Positions 16,239-26,124 of a stretch of DNA of 64,000 nucleotides are shown piece by piece. The stretch's first letter is position 1, and each line of letters opens with the position of its first letter. The DNA lies in the NCBI RefSeq assembly GCF_029868385.1, contig NZ_JARWNX010000043.1, positions 124,001-188,000 of the forward strand. The letters are read 5' to 3'. Both the position numbers and the translations under genes were made by a program. This DNA is from Nocardia cyriacigeorgica (lineage in GTDB: Bacteria > Actinomycetota > Actinomycetes > Mycobacteriales > Mycobacteriaceae). The notes beneath the pieces were generated by a model. The model searched no databases. It saw nothing but the letters and a program-made list of their open reading frames with translations, and had not been told where the DNA came from.

Positions 16239-17213
16239 ATGTCGAGCGAACCGAAGCCCGAGACACCCTCTGTCAAGGGACGACAGCCCAACAGTCAGCG
16301 GACCGAGACGATCTTCCGGTCGCTGGCCACGGCAGCAGGCGCGACGATCGTCGGCGCCATCGCGTTGATCGCGCTGTTCCTATTGATTCGCGCGGTTCCC
16401 TCGGTCATGGCCAATGAGGCCAACTTCTTCACCAGCTCCGAGTTCTCCACCACCGATGCCGACCATCTGCGGTTCGGTATCAGCGACCTGTTCATGGTCA
16501 CGGTGCTCAGCTCGATCTTCGCGCTGGTGGTCGCGGTGCCGATCGGTGTCGGCATCGCCCTGTTCCTGACCCACTATGCACCGAACCGGATGGCCAAGCC
16601 GTTCGCGATGCTGATCGATCTGCTGGCCGCGGTGCCCTCGATCGTCTTCGGTCTCTGGGGCTTCCTGGTGCTCGCGCCGCAGATCGAGCCGGTGCAGCGT
16701 TCCCTGAACGAGAACCTCGGCTGGTTCTTCCTGTTCGCCGACGGCAACGTGTCGATCTCCGGTGGCGGCACGATCTTCACCGCCGGTGTGATTCTCGCGG
16801 TGATGATCCTGCCGATCATCACCTCGGTCTCCCGTGAAGTGTTCGCGCTGACCCCGGTCTCGCATATCGAGGCCGCGCAGGCGCTCGGCGCGACCAAATG
16901 GGAAGTGGTGCGGATGACGGTGCTGCCCTACGGCCGCAGCGGCGTCATCGCCGGATCCATGCTCGGTCTCGGGCGCGCGCTCGGTGAGACCATCGCGGTG
17001 CTCATCGTGCTGCGCACCGCCGCGCAGGCGGGCAGCTGGTCGCTGTTCGACGGCGGCTACACCTTCGCCTCGCGGATCGCCGCATCGGCCGCCGAGTTCA
17101 GCTCCGCGCTGCCCACCGGCGCCTATATCGCCGCGGGCTTCGTGCTGTTCGCCCTGACCTTCGTGGTCAACGCGCTGGCCCGGCTGGCGTCCGGCGGAAA
17201 GGTCAACCAGTGA
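16239..17213 (+). CDS. pstC: Phosphate ABC permease PstC
   Basis: 324 residues. Six predicted helices with the permease EAA motif [27 protein letters not shown]. The ATG at 16239 has GGAGAAA 8 nt upstream; the upstream in-frame ATG at 16161 has none and would place the stable hairpin inside the coding region. The stop overlaps the pstA start. With PstA it forms the phosphate channel. Confidence 0.93.
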   Translation: MSSEPKPETPSVKGRQPNSQRTETIFRSLATAAGATIVGAIALIALFLLIRAVPSVMANEANFFTSSEFSTTDADHLRFGISDLFMVTVLSSIFALVVAVPIGVGIALFLTHYAPNRMAKPFAMLIDLLAAVPSIVFGLWGFLVLAPQIEPVQRSLNENLGWFFLFADGNVSISGGGTIFTAGVILAVMILPIITSVSREVFALTPVSHIEAAQALGATKWEVVRMTVLPYGRSGVIAGSMLGLGRALGETIAVLIVLRTAAQAGSWSLFDGGYTFASRIAASAAEFSSALPTGAYIAAGFVLFALTFVVNALARLASGGKVNQ

Positions 17214-18118
17214 TGACTACGACGACGACCCTCGACAAACCGGTCAAGGCACCGACCTTCCGGCATGTGAGCACCGGCCGCCGGATCCGCAACAACCTCG
17301 CCACCGGCCTGATCACGCTGTCGTTCGGCATCGCGCTGATCCCGCTGGTGTGGGTGCTGTGGATGGTGGTCAGCAAAGGCTTCGAGGCGATCATTTCCGC
17401 CGACTGGTGGTTCAATTCGCAGAAGGGCGTGCTGCCCGATCAGACCGCGGGCGGTGTGTACCACGCGATCTACGGCACCATCGTCCAATCGGCCGTCGCC
17501 GCGGTGATCGCGGTGCCGCTGGGCATCATGGCCGCGATCTACCTGGTCGAATACGGGCGCGGCCGGTTGGCCAAGGTGACCACCTTCATGGTCGACATCC
17601 TCGCGGGTGTTCCCTCGATCGTCGCCGCGCTGTTCATCTTCGCGCTGTGGATCGCGACCATGGGCTTCCCGCAGAGCGCGTTCGCGGTCTCGCTGGCGCT
17701 CGTGCTGCTGATGCTGCCGGTGGTGGTGCGCAGCACCGAGGAAATGCTCAAACTCGTCCCCGACGAACTGCGTGAAGCTTCCTACGCGCTCGGCGTGCCG
17801 AAGTGGAAGACCATCCTGCGCATCGTCATCCCGACCGCACTGCCCGGCATGATCAGCGGCATCCTGCTCGCACTCGCCCGCGTCATGGGTGAGACCGCGC
17901 CGGTGCTGGTGCTGGTCGGCTACAGCAAGTCGATCAATTTCAATGTCTTCGACGGCAATATGGCCTCGCTGCCGCTGCTGATCTACCAAGAGCTGGCGAA
18001 CCCGGAGCCGGCGGGCCGACTTCGGGTGTGGGGCGCGGCGCTGACCCTGATCTTGATGATCGCGCTGCTGTATCTGGCCGCCGCCGCGGTCAACAAACTG
18101 CTCACGCGGAACCGATAG
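17213..18118 (+). CDS. pstA: Phosphate ABC permease PstA
   Basis: 301 residues from the ATG that overlaps the pstC stop (TGATG); a GTG one codon earlier at 17210 is the alternative. Carries the EAA motif [29 protein letters not shown] and [13 protein letters not shown]. Partner of PstC in the membrane. GGCGGAAAGG about 12 nt upstream can serve as ribosome-binding site, and the overlap implies coupling. Confidence 0.93.
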   Translation: MTTTTTLDKPVKAPTFRHVSTGRRIRNNLATGLITLSFGIALIPLVWVLWMVVSKGFEAIISADWWFNSQKGVLPDQTAGGVYHAIYGTIVQSAVAAVIAVPLGIMAAIYLVEYGRGRLAKVTTFMVDILAGVPSIVAALFIFALWIATMGFPQSAFAVSLALVLLMLPVVVRSTEEMLKLVPDELREASYALGVPKWKTILRIVIPTALPGMISGILLALARVMGETAPVLVLVGYSKSINFNVFDGNMASLPLLIYQELANPEPAGRLRVWGAALTLILMIALLYLAAAAVNKLLTRNR

Positions 18119-18137
18119 AAGCGAACGGATAACCACG

Positions 18138-18914
18138 ATGGCCAAGCGGATCGATATCAAAGACCTGAACATCTTCTACGGCAAATTCCACGCCGTGGCC
18201 GACGTATCGCTGACCGTGCTGCCCCGCAGCGTCACCGCCTTCATCGGTCCGTCGGGTTGCGGTAAGTCCACCGTGCTGCGTTCGCTCAACCGGATGCACG
18301 AGGTCACTCCGAGCGCCCGCGTCGAGGGCGCGGTGATGCTCGACGGTGAGGACATCTACGGCTCGCAGATCGACCCGGTCGGTGTGCGCCGCACCATCGG
18401 CATGGTCTTCCAGCGTCCGAACCCGTTCCCCACCATGTCGATTCGCGACAATGTGGTGGCCGGACTGAAGTTGCAGGGCGTGCGCAGCAAGAAGGAACTC
18501 GACGAGGTCGCCGAGCGCTCGCTGCGCGGGGCGAACCTGTGGAACGAGGTCAAGGACCGGCTCGACAAGCCGGGCGGCGGCCTGTCCGGTGGTCAGCAGC
18601 AGCGCCTGTGCATCGCGCGCGCCATCGCGGTCTCCCCGGATGTGCTGCTGATGGACGAACCCTGTTCGGCGCTCGACCCGATCTCCACCCTGGCGATCGA
18701 GGATCTGATCACCGAGCTCAAGAAGGAATTCACCATCGTCATCGTCACCCACAACATGCAGCAGGCCGCGCGTGTGAGTGACCAGACCGGATTCTTCAAT
18801 CTCGAAGCCCAGGGCAAACCGGGCAAACTGATCGAGATCGACGACACCGAGAAGATCTTCTCCAACCCGTCGCAGAAGCAGACCGAGGACTACATCTCCG
18901 GTCGCTTCGGGTGA
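18138..18914 (+). CDS. pstB: Phosphate ABC transporter ATPase PstB
   Basis: 258 residues. Walker [10 protein letters not shown], the PstB-specific [16 protein letters not shown]-loop region, signature [14 protein letters not shown] and Walker [14 protein letters not shown] are all intact. It powers phosphate import through PstCA and, with PhoU, also relays phosphate status to the sensor kinase. Nineteen nt after pstA; last gene of pstSCAB before a double terminator. Confidence 0.96.
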   Translation: MAKRIDIKDLNIFYGKFHAVADVSLTVLPRSVTAFIGPSGCGKSTVLRSLNRMHEVTPSARVEGAVMLDGEDIYGSQIDPVGVRRTIGMVFQRPNPFPTMSIRDNVVAGLKLQGVRSKKELDEVAERSLRGANLWNEVKDRLDKPGGGLSGGQQQRLCIARAIAVSPDVLLMDEPCSALDPISTLAIEDLITELKKEFTIVIVTHNMQQAARVSDQTGFFNLEAQGKPGKLIEIDDTEKIFSNPSQKQTEDYISGRFG

Positions 18915-18919
18915 TGTGT

Positions 18920-18987
18920 GGGAGCCGGGACGACCCGGCTCCCTGAATACGGAAAAGGCCCGCGTGATCCGCGGGCCTTTTCCGTAT
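18920..18987. terminator. Double hairpin terminator between pstB and phoU
   Basis: First hairpin: a 10-bp stem GGGAGCCGGG / CCCGGCTCCC (18920-18943) with ACGA loop. Second: perfect 18-bp arms 18947-18964 and 18970-18987, AAAAGGCCCGCG / CGCGGGCCTTTT core, giving T- or A-runs on both sides. Works for both convergent units. Confidence 0.85.
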
Positions 18988-18992
18988 GTCCG

Positions 18993-19655
18993 TTACACCT
19001 CGGCGTCGTCGTCCGATGGCAGCTCGCCGGTGACGAGGAACACCACCCGGCGGCCGATTTCGACGGCGTGGTCGGCGAAGCGCTCGTAGTAGCGGCCGAG
19101 CAGCGTGACATCGACGGCCGCGGCGACGCCGTACTTCCAATCGCGGTCCATCAGCAGGGTGAACAGGTGGCGATGCAGATCGTCCATCGCCTCGTCTTCC
19201 TGGTTGAGCTGGGCCGCGCGTTCCGGGTCGCGGGTCTCGAGCACCTCTTTGGCGCTCTCACCCATGCTGACCGCGATCCGGCCCATCTCGGCGAAGTAGC
19301 CGTTGACCGATTCGGGAACCGCGTGGTTCGGGTGCCGCCTGCGGGTCACCTTGGCGACGTGCAGGGCCAGCGCACCCATCCGGTTGACGTCGTTGACGAT
19401 CTGGATGGCGCTCACCACCTGCCGCAGATCCCCCGCGACCGGTGCCTGCAACGCGAGCAGCGCGAACGTCCGTTCTTCGACATCGGAGATCATCTCCGAG
19501 ATCCGGTCGTACTCACTGATCACCTGTTCGGCCAATGACAGATCGGCCTGGAGCAGCGATTGGGTGGCCCGTTCCATGGCCGAACCCGCGAGACCGGCCA
19601 TCTCGCCCAACAGCTGAGCGAGACCGGCCATTTGCTCGTTGTAGATGACACGCAT
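18993..19655 (-). CDS. phoU: Phosphate signalling protein PhoU/PhoY
   Basis: 220 residues, all-helical with two PhoU repeats: [35 protein letters not shown] and [31 protein letters not shown], both carrying the metal-binding acidic patches. It represses the Pho response when phosphate is plentiful by linking Pst to the sensor kinase. The start at MRVIYNEQM (19655) matches mycobacterial PhoY proteins; four extra residues are in frame. Convergent with pstB. Confidence 0.93.
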   Translation of the reverse strand: MRVIYNEQMAGLAQLLGEMAGLAGSAMERATQSLLQADLSLAEQVISEYDRISEMISDVEERTFALLALQAPVAGDLRQVVSAIQIVNDVNRMGALALHVAKVTRRRHPNHAVPESVNGYFAEMGRIAVSMGESAKEVLETRDPERAAQLNQEDEAMDDLHRHLFTLLMDRDWKYGVAAAVDVTLLGRYYERFADHAVEIGRRVVFLVTGELPSDDDAEV

Positions 19656-19720
19656 GAAAACTGACACTAGTTCGCGCCGCTGTCCAAGTCACGAACAGCG
19701 GGTGAAATGCCGGGGCGAGG

Positions 19721-22174
19721 TCAGGAGCAGATGTCGTCGGCGGCGTTGATGTGCTCGAGGTCATCCGGCAGCACGACCTCGCCGGTGGCGGCCGGTGCGG
19801 CAGGGACGTCGGTGATCGCCTCGCCCACGGCCGTCGGCTCGTTGACGACGCCCTGGTAGTCGGAGCCGAGGACGACCTCGATGATGCCGCCGAGATCCTC
19901 CGCGTCGGATGCCGCCATGCTCGCACCGGGGATCGCGCTGGCCACCGTGGCGGCTTCGGCCTCATAGCCCGCCGTGTACCGCACGATCGTGGTGTCCGAG
20001 ATACCGGCCGTGTAGTTGCCGGTGTTGTAGATCGGGAAGCCGACGTTGTTCAGTTTGTTGGCCACCGTGCTGGCCTGACCACTGATCCCGGAACCGTTGG
20101 ACACCAGCAACGAGACGGTGCTCGGGTCGACGGCCACATAGGCGGGCGGCTCCGGCGCGGCGGGTGCCGGGGAGGGCGGCGGTGCGGTCGCACCCGGCTT
20201 CTCGCCCGGCAGTGGCTGATCGTCGCGAATCGCCTTGTAGATGGCCTTGATATCGGATTCGCGCGGGATCTCGTTGCCGTAGGCGGTGGTGCCAGCGGTC
20301 GGGATGGTGAGGAAGGTGACCGCACCGGCGTCGACGCCGGCCAGCGAGCGGCCGAGGGTGAGCAGATCGTCCGGTTTGACCTTGTCGACGAAGGTGGCGG
20401 CGGAGAAGGCCTTGACGAAGCCGTTGAGTTTGCCGAGATCGAGCAGGACCTTGCTCGACAGGGCGGTGCGCAGCAGGGAGGCCAGGAACTTCTGCTGACG
20501 GTTGATGCGGTCGTAATCGCCGCGGATCTCGCCGTAGACCTTGCGGGCGCGCACGTAGTTGAGCGCGGTCGCACCGTTGATGGTCTGCTTGCCCGCCTTC
20601 TCCAGCACGGTGCCCAGCTCGTCGTCGATGAGCGGTTCGGTCGTGCAGACCTGGACGCCGCCCACCTCGTCGACCATCGCCTCGAAACCGGCGAAATCGA
20701 TACCGATGAAGTGATTGATGGTGCTACCGGTCAACCGCTGGATGGTCGCCACCAGGCAGCGCGGTCCGCCGAGCGCGTACACCGCGTTGAGCTTGCCGCC
20801 CATCTCCGAGGGGTAGGACTCCTCGGTGTAGCTGTTGTTGGCATTGTCCCAACCGTCGCATTTGGGTCGGGTCACGTCCAGGTCGCGAGGGAAGGACACC
20901 ATGACCACGCGCTGGCGGTTCTTCGGAACATGCACCAGCAGCACAGTGTCGGCGCGGGCGCCTTCGGCGTCTTCGATGGTTCCGGCGCCGAGTTCCCCGT
21001 TCGCGCCGGCGCGGGTATCGGTGCCGACGATGAGGTAATTCTCATCGCCGAGCTGCGCATTGCCGTCGATGACGTCTTCGGAGTTGTCGCCGAGGGCGGA
21101 GACCTGATTGAGGCCGTTCTCCCCGGCGCGAAGATAGGTCCAGCCGCCGCCGGTGATCAGGAGCGCAACGGCGGCGAAGACGGCGAGCGTGACCCGTCCG
21201 GCCAGACGTGCACGGCGATGTTTGCGCAGCTTGCTCTCGGCCAGCCGGGTCCGCCGCGGCGAACCGACGGCTTCCGGCGTCGCGGCGCTTTCGGTGGTCG
21301 GCCAGGAACCGGTCGTGGATCGTGCCCGGCCGGGGCGTTTGGCGTCGTCGACGGGCGGAATGACATCGGTGACGACCTCGGGAGGTTCTGGCTCACCGCG
21401 TCGGTTCGCCACCTCGGCCGTTCCGGCGATGTCCTGGACGACCGGCGAGGCGCCCGTCTTCCCGGCGCCGCGCGGTGTGCTGTTCGATTGCCGGGCGCGG
21501 CCAGGGCCGGACTTCGGCGCCGCCGAATCGGCCGCGGTCGCGGCGGGCTGTCGGCGTTTCGGGTCCGGGCGGGTCGGGCCGCCGACTCCTGGGTCGGGCT
21601 GACGCCGCAGCGCACCGGTTTCCCTACCGCGCGGCGGTGCCTCGGCAGTCGGGTACGGGGCGTCGGCGAGAGTGGGATCCACCGCTCGGCGCTGGGTGGG
21701 TTCGCCGCGGCGCGGCGCGGGCCGCCTGCCATCGTCGGGCGGGACGGGGGCCGACGGCCGCTGATTCGGTGGTGTGCGGTGCTGATCGAGCGCGGCGGGT
21801 GGCTGCGGTGGCCGGGACTGCCGTGCGCCGGGCACGGGTCGCTGTTCCGGCGCGATCGGCTGTCGCGCGGCGGTGTCGGGCCGTCGCTGCGGGGATTGCG
21901 ACTGGCGCCCGGATGCGGGCCGCCCCTGGGGTTCTTGACCGCGCCCGGGAGCGGGTTCGGCGGCCCTTCGCCTGCCGGTGCGTTCGTTGTCGACCCGGTT
22001 GACCAGATCCTGGACCGAGATCGAGGTGGATTCGACGTCAGGGGTGACGTCGGCATGGCGGGATCTACGCGGCGCGTCGACGCCATCTCGTTCGGGGGAA
22101 CCCGCCGCGGGATACCGCTCCCACGGGGCGCGACCTCCGGGCCGTGGCGAATGCCCGTGCCGATCGTCACCCAC
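19721..22174 (-). CDS. LytR-CpsA-Psr family cell-wall ligase
   Basis: About 817 residues. A ~350-residue Pro/Arg-rich cytoplasmic region precedes one transmembrane helix (VTLAVFAAVALLITGGGWTYL), then the LCP domain with YLIVGTDTRAG, VVMVSFPRDLDV, KLNAVYALGG and the Arg-rich YVRARKVYGEIRGDYDRINRQQ, then a C-terminal LytR_C domain (STVSLLVSNGSGISGQ). LCP enzymes attach arabinogalactan or similar glycopolymers to peptidoglycan. The GTG at 22174 (VGDDRHGHS) is preferred because GCGAGG lies 10 nt upstream; starts at 22204 and 22315 are possible. Corresponds to Rv0822c. Confidence 0.87.
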   Translation of the reverse strand: MGDDRHGHSPRPGGRAPWERYPAAGSPERDGVDAPRRSRHADVTPDVESTSISVQDLVNRVDNERTGRRRAAEPAPGRGQEPQGRPASGRQSQSPQRRPDTAARQPIAPEQRPVPGARQSRPPQPPAALDQHRTPPNQRPSAPVPPDDGRRPAPRRGEPTQRRAVDPTLADAPYPTAEAPPRGRETGALRRQPDPGVGGPTRPDPKRRQPAATAADSAAPKSGPGRARQSNSTPRGAGKTGASPVVQDIAGTAEVANRRGEPEPPEVVTDVIPPVDDAKRPGRARSTTGSWPTTESAATPEAVGSPRRTRLAESKLRKHRRARLAGRVTLAVFAAVALLITGGGWTYLRAGENGLNQVSALGDNSEDVIDGNAQLGDENYLIVGTDTRAGANGELGAGTIEDAEGARADTVLLVHVPKNRQRVVMVSFPRDLDVTRPKCDGWDNANNSYTEESYPSEMGGKLNAVYALGGPRCLVATIQRLTGSTINHFIGIDFAGFEAMVDEVGGVQVCTTEPLIDDELGTVLEKAGKQTINGATALNYVRARKVYGEIRGDYDRINRQQKFLASLLRTALSSKVLLDLGKLNGFVKAFSAATFVDKVKPDDLLTLGRSLAGVDAGAVTFLTIPTAGTTAYGNEIPRESDIKAIYKAIRDDQPLPGEKPGATAPPPSPAPAAPEPPAYVAVDPSTVSLLVSNGSGISGQASTVANKLNNVGFPIYNTGNYTAGISDTTIVRYTAGYEAEAATVASAIPGASMAASDAEDLGGIIEVVLGSDYQGVVNEPTAVGEAITDVPAAPAATGEVVLPDDLEHINAADDICS

Positions 22175-22408
22175 CAACGAACCTCGCTTTTCGTTCTGCC
22201 GCATTGCCCGGCCGGACTGTTGTATCCAGTCTGACCGCTGATCGACCGGGCACGGCGTTGTCGCCACCGCGGCCGGTCGACCGAAGTGATTCCGCAATGA
22301 TAACGATTCCGCCACGGTCGGCCACCCGGCGCGAAGCCCGCTCTATCGAAATGTCATATGCCGAAGCGAATGCTGAACAGTTGCCCGGCCGCGGTCCTTC
22401 GCCGACGC

Positions 22409-23560
22409 TCAGCCGCCGCTGTGCATCAGATCGGCGCCCGCGGGAACGGCCGGATCGTCGGGATCGTCGAGCCAGCCGTGCGGCAGGGCGACCTTGCCCG
22501 GTGAACCCTGGCGGCCACGCGGACCCTCGGCGTCGCGGGGGAACGGCGCGCTGGGATCGAGCTTGCCGATGAGGTCCTCGAGCTGGACGAGGCTCGACAC
22601 CGTCGCGAACGAGCGCCGCAGATCCGCCCCCACCGGGAAGCCCATCAGGTACCAGGCCATGTGTTTGCGCAGGTCACGCATGGCTTTTTCCTCGCCGAGG
22701 TGATCGGCGAGCAGCGCGCCGTGCCGATGCAGCACCTCGCCGACGCGGCCCAGATTCGGCGGTTCGGGCAGCGGCTCGCCGCGTAGCGCGGCCTGGAGTT
22801 CGGCGAACAGCCACGGCCTACCGAGGCATCCGCGCCCGACGACGACGCCGTCGCAGCCGGTCTCGTCCATCATCCGCACGGCATCGTCGGCGGAGAAGAT
22901 ATCGCCGTTGCCGAGGACCGGAATGGTGGTGACAGCCTCTTTGAGCCGGGCGATCGCCGACCAGTCGGCCTCCCCGGAATACCGCTGCGCCGCCGTGCGG
23001 GCATGCAGCGCGACCGCCGCGGCGCCCTCGGCTTCGGCGATCCGGCCCGCGTCCAGATAGGTCAGGTGATCGTCATCGATGCCGATGCGGAACTTCACCG
23101 TCACCGGCACGCCCGCCGGCTCGGCTCCGGCCACCATCGCCTGCACGATCCGGGCGAACAGTGCCCGCTTGTACGGCAGTGCGGCGCCTCCGCCGAGCCT
23201 GGTCACCTTGGGGACCGGGCAGCCGAGGTTGAGATCGATGTGATCGGCCAAGCCCTCGCCGACGATGATGCGGACCGCCTCGCCGAGTGTGGCCGGATCG
23301 ACGCCGTAGAGCTGCATCGATCGCGGATGTTCGTCGGCATCGAACGACATCATGTGCAGGGTCTTCTCATTGCGTTCCACCACCGCGCGGGCGGTGATCA
23401 TCTCGCAGACATAGATCGAGGTCGGGCTGCCGAACTCGCGGCACAGTCTGCGGAACGCCAGATTTGTGATTCCGGCCATCGGCGCGAGCACCACCGCCGG
23501 ATCGACCGGATACGGCCCGATCCGCAGCGCCGTGCTCTGCTCGCTCGTCGTCATCGTCAC
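22409..23560 (-). CDS. dus: tRNA-dihydrouridine synthase
   Basis: 383 residues, FMN-dependent TIM barrel. VLAPMAGITNLAFRRLCR opens the barrel, DLNLGCPVPKV supplies the catalytic cysteine, and GNGDIFSADDA with GCDGVVVGRGCLGRPW binds FMN phosphate. Reduces uridines in tRNA D-loops. A second Met two codons in is an equally good start. Equivalent to Rv0823c, between LCP and desA1 loci as in M. tuberculosis. Confidence 0.92.
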   Translation of the reverse strand: MTMTTSEQSTALRIGPYPVDPAVVLAPMAGITNLAFRRLCREFGSPTSIYVCEMITARAVVERNEKTLHMMSFDADEHPRSMQLYGVDPATLGEAVRIIVGEGLADHIDLNLGCPVPKVTRLGGGAALPYKRALFARIVQAMVAGAEPAGVPVTVKFRIGIDDDHLTYLDAGRIAEAEGAAAVALHARTAAQRYSGEADWSAIARLKEAVTTIPVLGNGDIFSADDAVRMMDETGCDGVVVGRGCLGRPWLFAELQAALRGEPLPEPPNLGRVGEVLHRHGALLADHLGEEKAMRDLRKHMAWYLMGFPVGADLRRSFATVSSLVQLEDLIGKLDPSAPFPRDAEGPRGRQGSPGKVALPHGWLDDPDDPAVPAGADLMHSGG

Positions 23561-23758
23561 GCCCTCCAGTGTCTCATCCGTGCGGTACTGCTCATCGCGA
23601 CGATCGGCTCACACTCCGGGGTGCCCGGTGCTCGGCCGGTCAACTGGTGTATGTGACCCTGGGTTCGAGGTACTTGTGACCAATTCGTTAGCCTGATGTT
23701 CGCAAGGCATCGCCGCCGGGGAGTTTGTGCGATGCGGTATGCGATCGAAAGAGGATCA

Positions 23759-24373
23759 ATGACCGAGCACTCCGGAAGCGGCGCCACCGCGACCATCGAC
23801 AAGGAAGCCGCACCGGCTCCCACGGCGCCGACACCCGAACCCGTCCGACCAGGCACCGTCTCGGTGCAGGTGTCGACCATCGTCCGCGGTGCCGTCATCG
23901 GCGCGTTGGCGATCGCCGTCGTGGTGTTCGCCGCGCTGTGGTTGTCCACCCGCGGCGATATCGCCGATCGCGAGGCGCGCGCGACGGCCGAGGCCCGCGC
24001 CGAACAGGTCGCCACCGAATACGCGGTCGGCGCGGCCACCGTCGACTACCAGAACATCAACGGCTGGGTCGGCAGCCTCAAGGCGGGCACCACCGATCAG
24101 CTGGCGGGCAAGATGGATTCGACCGCTCCGCTGCTGGAGCGGGTCCTGATACCGCTGAAGTGGACCTCCACCGCGTCGCCGATCACCGCGAAGGTGATGT
24201 CCGAGGACAGCGGCGTCTATCAGGTGAGTGTGTTCGTCAACGTGAACTCGACCAACGCCCAGACTCCGGACGGCGCGCAGACCACCGTGAGCTACAGCGT
24301 GACGATCGATGAGAACGACGGCTGGAAGATCACCGATGTGGGTGGAGTCGGCGGCGCGCTGCCGCTGAAGTAG
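23759..24373 (+). CDS. Mce-associated-type membrane protein
   Basis: 204 residues: a Pro/Thr-rich cytoplasmic N-terminus, one helix (VRGAVIGALAIAVVVFAALWL) and an extracytoplasmic NTF2-like domain of ~130 residues (DYQNINGWVGSLKAGTTDQL, SYSVTIDENDGWKITDVGGVG). This pattern matches mycobacterial Mce-associated membrane proteins, although no mce genes are nearby. The ATG at 23759 follows GAGGATCA; a longer frame to 23696 lacks a site. Single-gene unit with its own terminator. Function unproven. Confidence 0.7.
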   Translation: MTEHSGSGATATIDKEAAPAPTAPTPEPVRPGTVSVQVSTIVRGAVIGALAIAVVVFAALWLSTRGDIADREARATAEARAEQVATEYAVGAATVDYQNINGWVGSLKAGTTDQLAGKMDSTAPLLERVLIPLKWTSTASPITAKVMSEDSGVYQVSVFVNVNSTNAQTPDGAQTTVSYSVTIDENDGWKITDVGGVGGALPLK

Positions 24374-24420
24374 ACGCACTGCCACCGAGCTGGCCGCGCG
24401 GGCAGCGCCCATCGACCAGA

Positions 24421-24456
24421 AAGCGCCGCCCCTCCGATATCGGAGGGGCGGCGCTT
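24421..24456. terminator. Bidirectional terminator
   Basis: A perfect 36-bp palindrome (18-bp arms, core GCCCCTCCGAT/ATCGGAGGGGC) flanked by AAGCGCC and GGCGCTTCTTT, lying between the convergent Mce-associated-type gene and desA1. Confidence 0.85.
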
Positions 24457-24480
24457 CTTTGTCTTCGCAGTGTGCCGGCG

Positions 24481-25452
24481 TCAGCTCGCGGCGGAACTCG
24501 CCAGCTCGCGTTCGCGCTTCGCGGCCTCGCGGGCCAGCATGCGGTCGCGCTGTTCCTCGAACTTGATGACGTCCTTGCCCAGCTTGTCGAGGAAGTTGCC
24601 GAGGCGCTCGCGGGTCTCCTCGCCGCGCGCGGTGAAGTCGGTGCGGTCGAAGATGTTCCACTTCTTCAGTACCGGCTGCACCACCTCTTCGAGATGCTGG
24701 CGCAGATCGTAGATGCCGTGCTTGGCCATCAGCACGCCGTTGCGGCGGAAATTGGGCATACCGGCGCCGGGCATCTGGAAGTTCTCCAGGATCAGCGCGA
24801 TTGCGTCGAGCGCCTGATCGGGCGCCAGATCCAGGGCCGCACCGCACATGTTGCGGTAGAAGATCATGTGCAGGTTCTCGTCGGCGGCCACGCGCTGGAG
24901 CATGCGGTCGGCGATCGGGTCGTCGCAGACCTTGCCGGTATTGCGGTGCGAGACACGGGTGGCCAGCTCCTGGAAGGTCACATACGCGACCGAGTGCAGG
25001 AATCCGGCGTCGGCCTCCGCGGGGGAGGCGAACCCGTTGGTCATGTGGACCATGCGTGCTTCTTCGAGCGCGACGGGGTCGACGCCGCGGGTGACGACGA
25101 GGTAGTCGCGCATGACGATGCCGTGGCGGTTCTCCTCGGCGGTCCAGCGACCGACCCAGGTGCCCCACGCCCCGTCCTGGGAGAAGTTCTCCGCGATCTC
25201 ACGGTGGTACGAGGGCAGGTTGTCCTCGGTGAGCAAGTTGGTGATCATCGCGGCCTTGGCGACTTCACTCAGCTTCGACTGTTCGGGGTCCCAGTCGATA
25301 CCGCCGAGCGCGGCGAAATTGCGGCCGTCGTCCCACGGGACGTAGTCGTGCGGATGCCATTCCTTTGCCAGGGAAAGGTGCCGGTTGACGTTCTCTTCGG
25401 CAACCGGCTCCAACTCCGTCAGCAGCTCGAGTTGAGTCAGATCCCTTGCCAT
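24481..25452 (-). CDS. desA1: Acyl-ACP desaturase DesA1-like
   Basis: 323 residues. The di-iron ligands are in TEDNLPSYHREI (residues ~76-85), EENRHG (106-111) and ADENLHMIFYR, i.e. the paired E/ExxH pattern of soluble acyl-ACP desaturases. In mycobacteria DesA1/DesA2 introduce double bonds into meromycolate precursors; a mycolate or membrane-lipid role is likely here. The Met at 25452 (MARDLTQLELL) aligns with mycobacterial DesA1; the frame runs 24 codons further to 25524 without a ribosome-binding site. AAGGG precedes the chosen start. Confidence 0.9.
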   Translation of the reverse strand: MARDLTQLELLTELEPVAEENVNRHLSLAKEWHPHDYVPWDDGRNFAALGGIDWDPEQSKLSEVAKAAMITNLLTEDNLPSYHREIAENFSQDGAWGTWVGRWTAEENRHGIVMRDYLVVTRGVDPVALEEARMVHMTNGFASPAEADAGFLHSVAYVTFQELATRVSHRNTGKVCDDPIADRMLQRVAADENLHMIFYRNMCGAALDLAPDQALDAIALILENFQMPGAGMPNFRRNGVLMAKHGIYDLRQHLEEVVQPVLKKWNIFDRTDFTARGEETRERLGNFLDKLGKDVIKFEEQRDRMLAREAAKRERELASSAAS

Positions 25453-25524
25453 GTAATCAAGCCCTTCATCTCTGCGATCTTGCGGGTCGCCCCCCTCAGG
25501 TTTGACCGTTGCCGATGCGGCCAT

Positions 25525-25560
25525 ACCTTACGGCACCGTAGGTGTGATGCGAAACGCATC
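25525..25560. promoter_or_regulatory. Putative operators upstream of desA1
   Basis: CTTACGG-CA-CCGTAGG (25527-25542; 7-bp arms, one mismatch) overlaps a minus-strand -10 (TAAGGT, complement of 25525-25530). Adjacent is GATGCG-AAA-CGCATC (25546-25560), a perfect 6-bp inverted repeat. desA1 in mycobacteria is controlled by the TetR regulator MadR in response to acyl-CoA; whether this is the equivalent site is inference. Confidence 0.45.
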
Positions 25561-26051
25561 GGGCCACGGAATTTACGTGGTGATGGACGTCATACGCCGT
25601 CGTCGGCGCTCGGCAACTACTAGCGAGTGTATGACCTCCGGCCAGCAGCGAGGGGACTATCGCTGCGGGGCGCGGTGGCGTTAGCGCGAAGGTGATCTTG
25701 TGCGGTGGGCGTGGTGGTGTGTGCGATGGGTGTCGTCGGCCATGGCCGCGCCGTCGACTGATGAGATGATCTACATGCGCTTATCGTGAGTGGATGGGTA
25801 TTGACTTCCGGCCGCAGGGCTCTGCGATGCGAGTGGGGCTGTCCTGACCGGCGGTGCACATCGCGTCATGCGTGAATGGCGCGGCCGCGTCGGCATCGCG
25901 GCGGAATCATGGCAGACCGACCGATTCGAGGCCGATGATGTGCTGGCGCGCGCCGGGAACACGATCGAGCGGACCCATCCGAACGCTTGATCCGCACCCC
26001 GTGCCGTGAACGAGTCGGGCGTCCGGTGGTGACCACCGGACGCCCGCGCGG
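25561..26051. other. Gene-poor stretch between desA1 and tRNA-Lys
   Basis: About 490 bp with only short, unconvincing frames. No terminator, repeat or RNA gene could be supported apart from the tRNA that follows. Confidence 0.6.
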
Positions 26052-26124
26052 TGCCCCCACCAGGGCTCGAACCTGGGACCTGCGGATTAAAAGTCCGTAG
26101 CTCTACCAACTGAGCTATAGGGGC
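26052..26124 (-). tRNA. tRNA-Lys (TTT)
   Basis: 73 nt on the minus strand. Acceptor stem GCCCCTA/TGGGGGC, D arm AGCTCAGTTGGTAGAGCT, anticodon loop ACTTTTAAT with anticodon TTT, and T arm with GGTTCGAGCCC. Discriminator A; only CC of the CCA follows in DNA. Reads AAA/AAG. Confidence 0.95.

Noticed and set aside
19751..22234. 827-codon plus-strand open frame opposite the LCP gene
   Set aside because: Antisense shadow; the minus strand has a recognisable LCP domain and transmembrane helix.
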